Shown here: positions 59,580 through 64,000 of the stretch, in pieces
How the letters are laid out: each line of letters opens with the position of its first letter
Numbering within the stretch: position 1 is the first letter of the stretch
Source of the DNA: Metallyticus violacea
Lineage: Eukaryota; Arthropoda; Insecta; Mantodea; Metallyticidae
Length of the DNA: 64,000 nucleotides
Assembly: GCA_030762175.1 (NCBI GenBank)
Contig: CM060833.1
Coordinates: 7,133,001 to 7,197,000, forward strand
Direction: 5' to 3'
Program-made: the position numbers and the translations under genes
The notes under the pieces: model-generated
Databases searched by the model: none
Told to the model about the DNA's origin: nothing
The model's input: the letters and a program-made list of their open reading frames with translations, nothing else

Positions 59580-60685
59580 CTACCACATTCGCTGCTGTGG
59601 TGCGGACGGGAATATCAATAACAATGGATCACATGGCTCTCTTAGCGAATGTTAAGGTGAACAACAGACAGACTTGCACAGTTATTGAACGTAGAGCGTA
59701 ATGGGAGAGTTGTTTATAAATAGTTAACTTATTAATTTTGCAACCATACTCTGATCAGTATATACAGAATGAACGGCTTGGTATTTCGCGAGATAGAATT
59801 GTTAGTGTCCATATCACCAAAATGATTCTACCTGCATTCTCTTATGGCTTTGCATATACAAAGGATGGCACAATTGAATACAAACCGAGAAAGTGTATTC
59901 CTATTTTTTGAATAAATTGAAAACAGTAGTCAGGTATGTATATGTCAAAGAAACCCTAATAATAATTATTACCCAATGAAAGCATTTGGAATTATTCTAA
60001 AGTTTAAGTCACCGGGTTTGACGACTATATTGTCATTGCCCGCTGTTGAGAATTAAAGCATTCGATATTTTTCTAGTTGCACTGGTTACGGCAGTAATAC
60101 ACATTTTGATGTTGAATCGAATTCCTCTAAATAATTATGACTAGGGTACGAATTAACGGGGAAGATGGGAGGAATTTTTCCCTTTGATAAATGTCCTCGG
60201 CTCGTCCAATAAGAGCGTTCTCCTTACCAGGGAAATTTTATAAACGTCGATGTGTAAACTCAAGTTTTAAAACTACAACACAATCGCTGGAAACACGCAC
60301 TTTATACGTTGTGCGAATTAACCACCTGCACAATGCGTTGCAGCAGTATAAATCATGTATTAAGCTTTAGACCGAGAGTTCTCAACCTATGATAAATTAA
60401 TATTTGTTTTATAAACAACAAATTTTTGACAATTCTGTAACTAAAAGGAAACAATGGTTTTTTACATCATAAAAAAAAACAACTTTGTGTGATACTGTAG
60501 AAAAATAATAGAAAAGTTCAATTTTAATCACACGACAATGTCAGAGGGTAGCTCGAATATATTTGATCAGACAACAATGCGATACATTTTGACGTTTGTT
60601 TAGCTACGAGACGCATTTTCAGTTAAGAAAGCAGTGCAGTTACATTATTGTCGTTAAATTGTCAGATTTAGAAATAAATCAGAAC
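59580..60685. other. intron/intergenic, possible upstream region of the 60,686 exon
   Basis: No element recognised. A CCAAT motif occurs in GCTCGTCCAATAAGAGCG at about 60,210-60,227. Confidence 0.3.
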
Positions 60686-60830
60686 ATGGATGAATGGTTA
60701 ATTAAAGAACTCTGCTCGGAAAGCTCAAAGGGGATTAGTGAAAGCGGGGTAAATAATTCCACTTTGCTAGAAGTCACTACTTTTAATGCTAAGTATCGAA
60801 AGCAACAAAAGCCCTGTACACAAGCAATAC
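60686..60830 (+). CDS. candidate first coding exon of an unidentified gene
   Basis: From ATG the frame encodes MDEWLIKELCSESSKGISES, GVNNSTLLEVTTFNAKYRKQ, QKPCTQAI and a split codon, then the strong donor C|GTAAGT at 60,831. The amino-acid composition is balanced and not transposon-like. No family is recognised. An upstream in-frame codon extends the frame to 60,596. It would be on the opposite strand within an intron of the mesothelin-like gene. A chance frame is the alternative. Confidence 0.3.
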
Positions 60831-60891
60831 GTAAGTACAATATAAACTATTTATCATATAGTTTCGCATATATTGGAGATGGAGAGGAAAC

Positions 60892-61183
60892 ACCGCCACG
60901 GGTGGCCGAGGTCGTTAAGGCACGGACTCGTGAGCGGGAGGTCTGCGGTTCGAATCCCGCCAGGACCGTCCTCCCTGACTGGGGTTTTTTCCAGGTTTTC
61001 CTCAGTCTTCATAACTGGCAAATGCCGGGAAGGTACCTAAACTTAGGCCTGGAACGCTTCCTTCCTTAAAAAAAAAAAAAAAAATCCTTTCCCAATTTAT
61101 CATTTCATTTCATGTATCACCAGTGTCCACCGCCTGTGGTGCCTCAGTAGTAAAAACGGGCGTTAAACACCACTAAAAAAAAA
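60892..61183 (+). mobile_element. SINE-A, full length, perfect 13-bp target duplication
   Basis: Nearly identical to the 54,851 copy: CCGCCACGGGTGGCCGAGG, B box GGTTCGAATCCCGCC, GGGCGTTAAACACCACT and an A tail. Flanked by ATGGAGAGGAAAC at 60,879-60,891 and 61,184-61,196. Confidence 0.97.
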
Positions 61184-61654
61184 ATGGAGAGGAAACCATC
61201 CCAATAACGTTGCGTGTGATTTATCATGAAACGCTTTCAAATCATTCAATGAAACCTTCCCTTTAGTCGATACCTATTCGTGATAATTACGTTAGATTAC
61301 GTGCAATATTAAAAAAGATTTAAAGTTCCACTACCCGTCCTTAAATCTGTATATAAACTCACTCCTCTGGTCCTTTTTCTGCATTTAAACATCACTAACT
61401 CTTGAAATGAATTTTGGAACATTTTAACGTTCCTTTCTCTGTAATTCTAACCTAACCTATCACACAGTCAACGGATTCTCGTAAACTAAAATAGGAGAAG
61501 CGAGTTTTAAAACTATTAAGTAACAGTAAATGACATTTACTGTTAAATTAAACAATTACACCATTCCATATTACAATAGAACCAAAAAAGAGTCAAATAC
61601 TACAGAATCCCAGAATAAGGCAGACATGAGCTAAACTCAAGGCTAGTCTACACC

Positions 61655-61800
61655 GCAATGAAATAGCCAATGAAACGCCCCTTTCACCTCTTCCTACCAA
61701 TGAGAGAAGACCACTACTGCGCTTGCGTAAGAATAACTGATCTTCCAACCCTATTATTGGTGATTGGCTATTATGTTACAGACGGCGCACTAGTTCAAAT
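61655..61800. promoter_or_regulatory. CCAAT-box cluster, promoter-like
   Basis: AGCCAATGAAAC (about 61,665), ACCAATGAGAG (about 61,697) and the reverse ATTGGTGATTGGCT (about 61,757-61,770) lie within roughly 110 bases, with a CpG-bearing CTGCGCTTGCGTAAG between. No coding exon is tied to it. Confidence 0.25.
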
Positions 61801-61958
61801 TAAGAAACATTTCAGTTTGTCAACAAATGTTAACATTACAAGTCAACAATCTAATTTTGGCTAGGCTCAGTGTTACAGTCTTAACAGACGCTTCGCCCTT
61901 GCACCTGATTACATTTTCCACATCAGATATTGGCAATAATCTCAGTTTAACAGTAAGT

Positions 61959-62985
61959 ATACGAGGGTCATTCTAAAAGCTCTTGATCTGACCAAGAAAA
62001 CACAAGTTTTCAGATTTTTTTCTTCCCGAACATAGCCACCTTATAAATCAATACATTAAGTCCAACGACTTTCCAACTTTTTAATACCCTCAGTAAAATA
62101 AGATTTGTCCACTCTGAAAAATAATCGCCCGTTAAAACTTAAGCTTCATCATTTGATGAGAATCTTCGTCCACTCAGCCATTTCTTCAGGTTTGGAAATA
62201 AAAAATAATCGCTAGGAGCCAAATCCGGCGAATATGGTGGATGCGAAGTGAATGTCATGCAGTTTTGCTACAGCAAACCCAGACGTGTGTGAAGGCGCAT
62301 TATCATGATGAAAGAGAACTTTCTTTTTCGCCAGGTGTGGACGTTTAGCCTGAATAGCATCCTTCAGTTGGTCCAGTAGTGAAGCGTAATATTCCTCGGT
62401 GATGGTTCTGCCTTTCTGGGGGTAGTCTACGAGCATCACACCATGAGAATCCCAGAAAACCGTAGCCATGACTTTTCCTGAAGATGGGACCGTTTTTGCT
62501 TTCTTTGGTGCACTTTCACCTGTTGTCACCCACTCTTTGAACTGCTCCTTCGTCTCTGGCATGTAGTGATGAATCCATGATTCATCTACTGTTATGAAAC
62601 GTCGTTACTGGAATTGGTTTAAACAAGTCTAAACACTCTTGAGCGATGTTCTTTCGAATGCATTTCGGTCCATTGTTAACAATTGCGGCACTCTTTGGCA
62701 AGAATTGTCATAACCAAAACTTCGTGTAAAATTTAATGGGCACAGCCTATCGAGGTCTTTGCTATGTCAGTCAATTTGCGCACATTCATTGAGTAATGCA
62801 TCGTAAATTTTTTCCCAATCTCGTCGGTTGTAGCTGCTTTGGGGACTCCCTTAGCTCTCATCGTCTTCAATGGATGTACACGATTACATTTAGCAGCCTA
62901 CTTTATAACCATCGAACACGAAGGGGAAGAATCCGTTAATGTGAAATCTAACTCCTTTAGTATTTCTGTTGGGGTGAAACGAAAT
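61959..62985 (-). mobile_element. mariner remnant, fourth subfamily
   Basis: Left end TACGAGGGTCATTCTAAAAGC looks like a terminal repeat. The minus strand carries PETKEQFKEWVTTGESAPKK, SGKVMATVFWDSHGVMLVDY and KKKVLFHHDNAPSHTSGFAV, with the second Asp (HHDNAPSH) kept. The following third block and the N-terminal half (HTH near 62,850) are frame-broken. Confidence 0.85.
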
Positions 62986-63059
62986 ACTTTATAACAGATC
63001 GCATTTCAGTTTTTATCCATATTGTAGAAAATGTTAACACTAGTGACTATATTCACTTT

Positions 63060-63280
63060 ACAGCGCGTCATCTAAAAGATGGTATTTAACAACTTGATAT
63101 CTTCATGAGTCAGGCCGAGAACTTTGAGAAACTCCTCGTATCTTTATTACCCCTCTCTAACCCCCTCGAGATGGTTAGATTGAGATTCGGTGTCTAGGGG
63201 GTGTACGTCATATTTTTGCCAATGTAGCAGCTAATAGTAAGGAGACACCTTCTGGTTTCAAAAGTGACTAATTTTGGAGG
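63060..63280. other. intron, nothing recognised
   Basis: No element recognised between the mariner and the dispersed repeat. Confidence 0.3.
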
Positions 63281-63440
63281 TATGTGGTCACAAATTCATC
63301 GCGACCATTGAACACTTAAAGACGTTCCTAAACATATACAACTGTTGAACCCTGACTTCCGGAAAAGACTGGTGAACACCCCTATGTTGCCAATTTTCGT
63401 CAAACATTTCAATAACGCTGCATAGTGGTGTTTATTATTA
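63280..63440 (+). repeat. unclassified dispersed repeat, copy 2
   Basis: GGTCACAAATTCATCGCGACCAT through TTGCCAATTTTCGTCAAACATTTC to CATAGTGGTGTTTA matches the 8,820 copy in the same orientation. Confidence 0.6.
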
Positions 63441-63551
63441 TTTTTAATTTTATTTATTTATTTTTTTTTTTTTTTTCCATTTGCCATTGGGAGAGCACAT
63501 GCCCCCCTACCCTCTATTACAAAGTCTTTGGATTTAAATATTGTTACCAAC

Positions 63552-63727
63552 CCTCAGAAGAGCTTTCCAAATAGCATAGGCCTGCTCACTGTTGAGTTTA
63601 TCCTTGCCCAGGTACAGAATAGCAACCTCAAGGTCATCTCGCTCCAGGGTCATAAGTTCTGAAGTAGTGAAATGCACTCCTGTTCCAATTCTCTCCACAT
63701 CTTCATGAGACAACCCCTGACAGTGAC
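63552..63727 (-). CDS. mesothelin/stereocilin-like gene, exon 1 of those visible
   Basis: The acceptor is a TG repeat ending GTGTGCAG. Entering in phase 1, the exon encodes HCQGLSHEDVERIGTGVHFT, TSELMTLERDDLEVAILYLG and KDKLNSEQAYAIWKALLR. C.GLS.EDV..I and L.....Q...IW..L fit the superfamily's repeat pattern. To match the phase-0 start of the 56,055 exon, the donor must be AGG|GTTGGT, a weak site. A missed exon would be the alternative. The 5' part of the gene is outside the window. Confidence 0.75.
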
Positions 63728-64000
63728 CTGCACACACACACACATTCATAATTGGTTACTGAGACACAAGTCAGGAAATCAGTAAAACTAAATCAGCTGT
63801 GTCAGTAACAATGTTCTGAAAGCTTGAAATTTGTCTGACTTTTATTATTACCAAATGGCCAATTTTACATCTTTAAACCTCAGAAAGATACTTTTTTTTT
63901 TTTTAATCTATAGGTAGGTACGTAGCTATACACACATCAAAATTGCCCAAAGAACAACACACATTTTAAATAAAATGCTTGGTGTATCAAAACAAATAAT
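63728..64000. other. intron, nothing recognised beyond the CA run
   Basis: The CA microsatellite at 63,730-63,745 directly precedes (in gene direction) the acceptor. The rest is AT-rich. Confidence 0.4.

Noticed and set aside
60831..61069. Extension of the 60,596 ORF beyond 60,830
   Set aside because: The extension runs through the splice donor and into a SINE-A, so those residues are translated SINE.

Overview
This is nuclear DNA of an arthropod, most likely an insect with a large, repeat-rich genome. The evidence is split coding exons with GT/AG borders, AT-rich introns of several kb, and a dense mix of mariner/Tc1, hAT and piggyBac DNA transposons, non-LTR and Penelope-like retroelements, and two families of tRNA-derived SINEs. 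The repeat spectrum would suit a cockroach or a related hemimetabolous insect, but that is an inference and I cannot name the species.

Left half (about 1.8-39.1 kb, + strand): the 3' two thirds of a tensin gene (Drosophila blistery/by; vertebrate TNS). I place nine exons whose reading phases match at every junction. They encode about 638 residues: a low-complexity Ser/Thr/Gln/Asn linker, then an SH2 domain, then the C-terminal PTB domain, ending at a TGA at 39,145. Upstream exons lie outside the window. The introns hold most of the mobile-element debris.

Middle (39.1-44.3 kb): the tail-to-tail interval between two convergent genes. It contains a 2.1-kb tandem array of a roughly 36-40-bp unit (40,430-42,545) with internal higher-order duplication and homopolymer A/G length variation, and a full-length SINE with a perfect target-site duplication.

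Right half (44.3-63.7 kb, - strand): the 3' end of a second gene, with at least five exons that I assemble by frame and splice phase. The product shows Trp-Ile-Gln-Gly-Ile and Leu-Cys-Gly-Phe type repeats followed by an acidic, N-glycosylatable stretch and a hydrophobic C-terminal tail typical of a GPI-anchor signal. I read it as a mesothelin/otoancorin/stereocilin-like surface protein. Its introns contain four SINE-A copies (two with clear target duplications, one of them nested in a mariner element), several dead mariners, a Tc1 element and a 1-kb degenerate simple-sequence array. One possible first exon of a third gene lies on the + strand at 60,686.

Other structure of note: Penelope-like tails with hammerhead-like CTGANGA...GAAA motifs, two foldback (inverted-repeat) elements, a dimeric minisatellite in a tensin intron, and a TG microsatellite that doubles as the tract before a splice acceptor.
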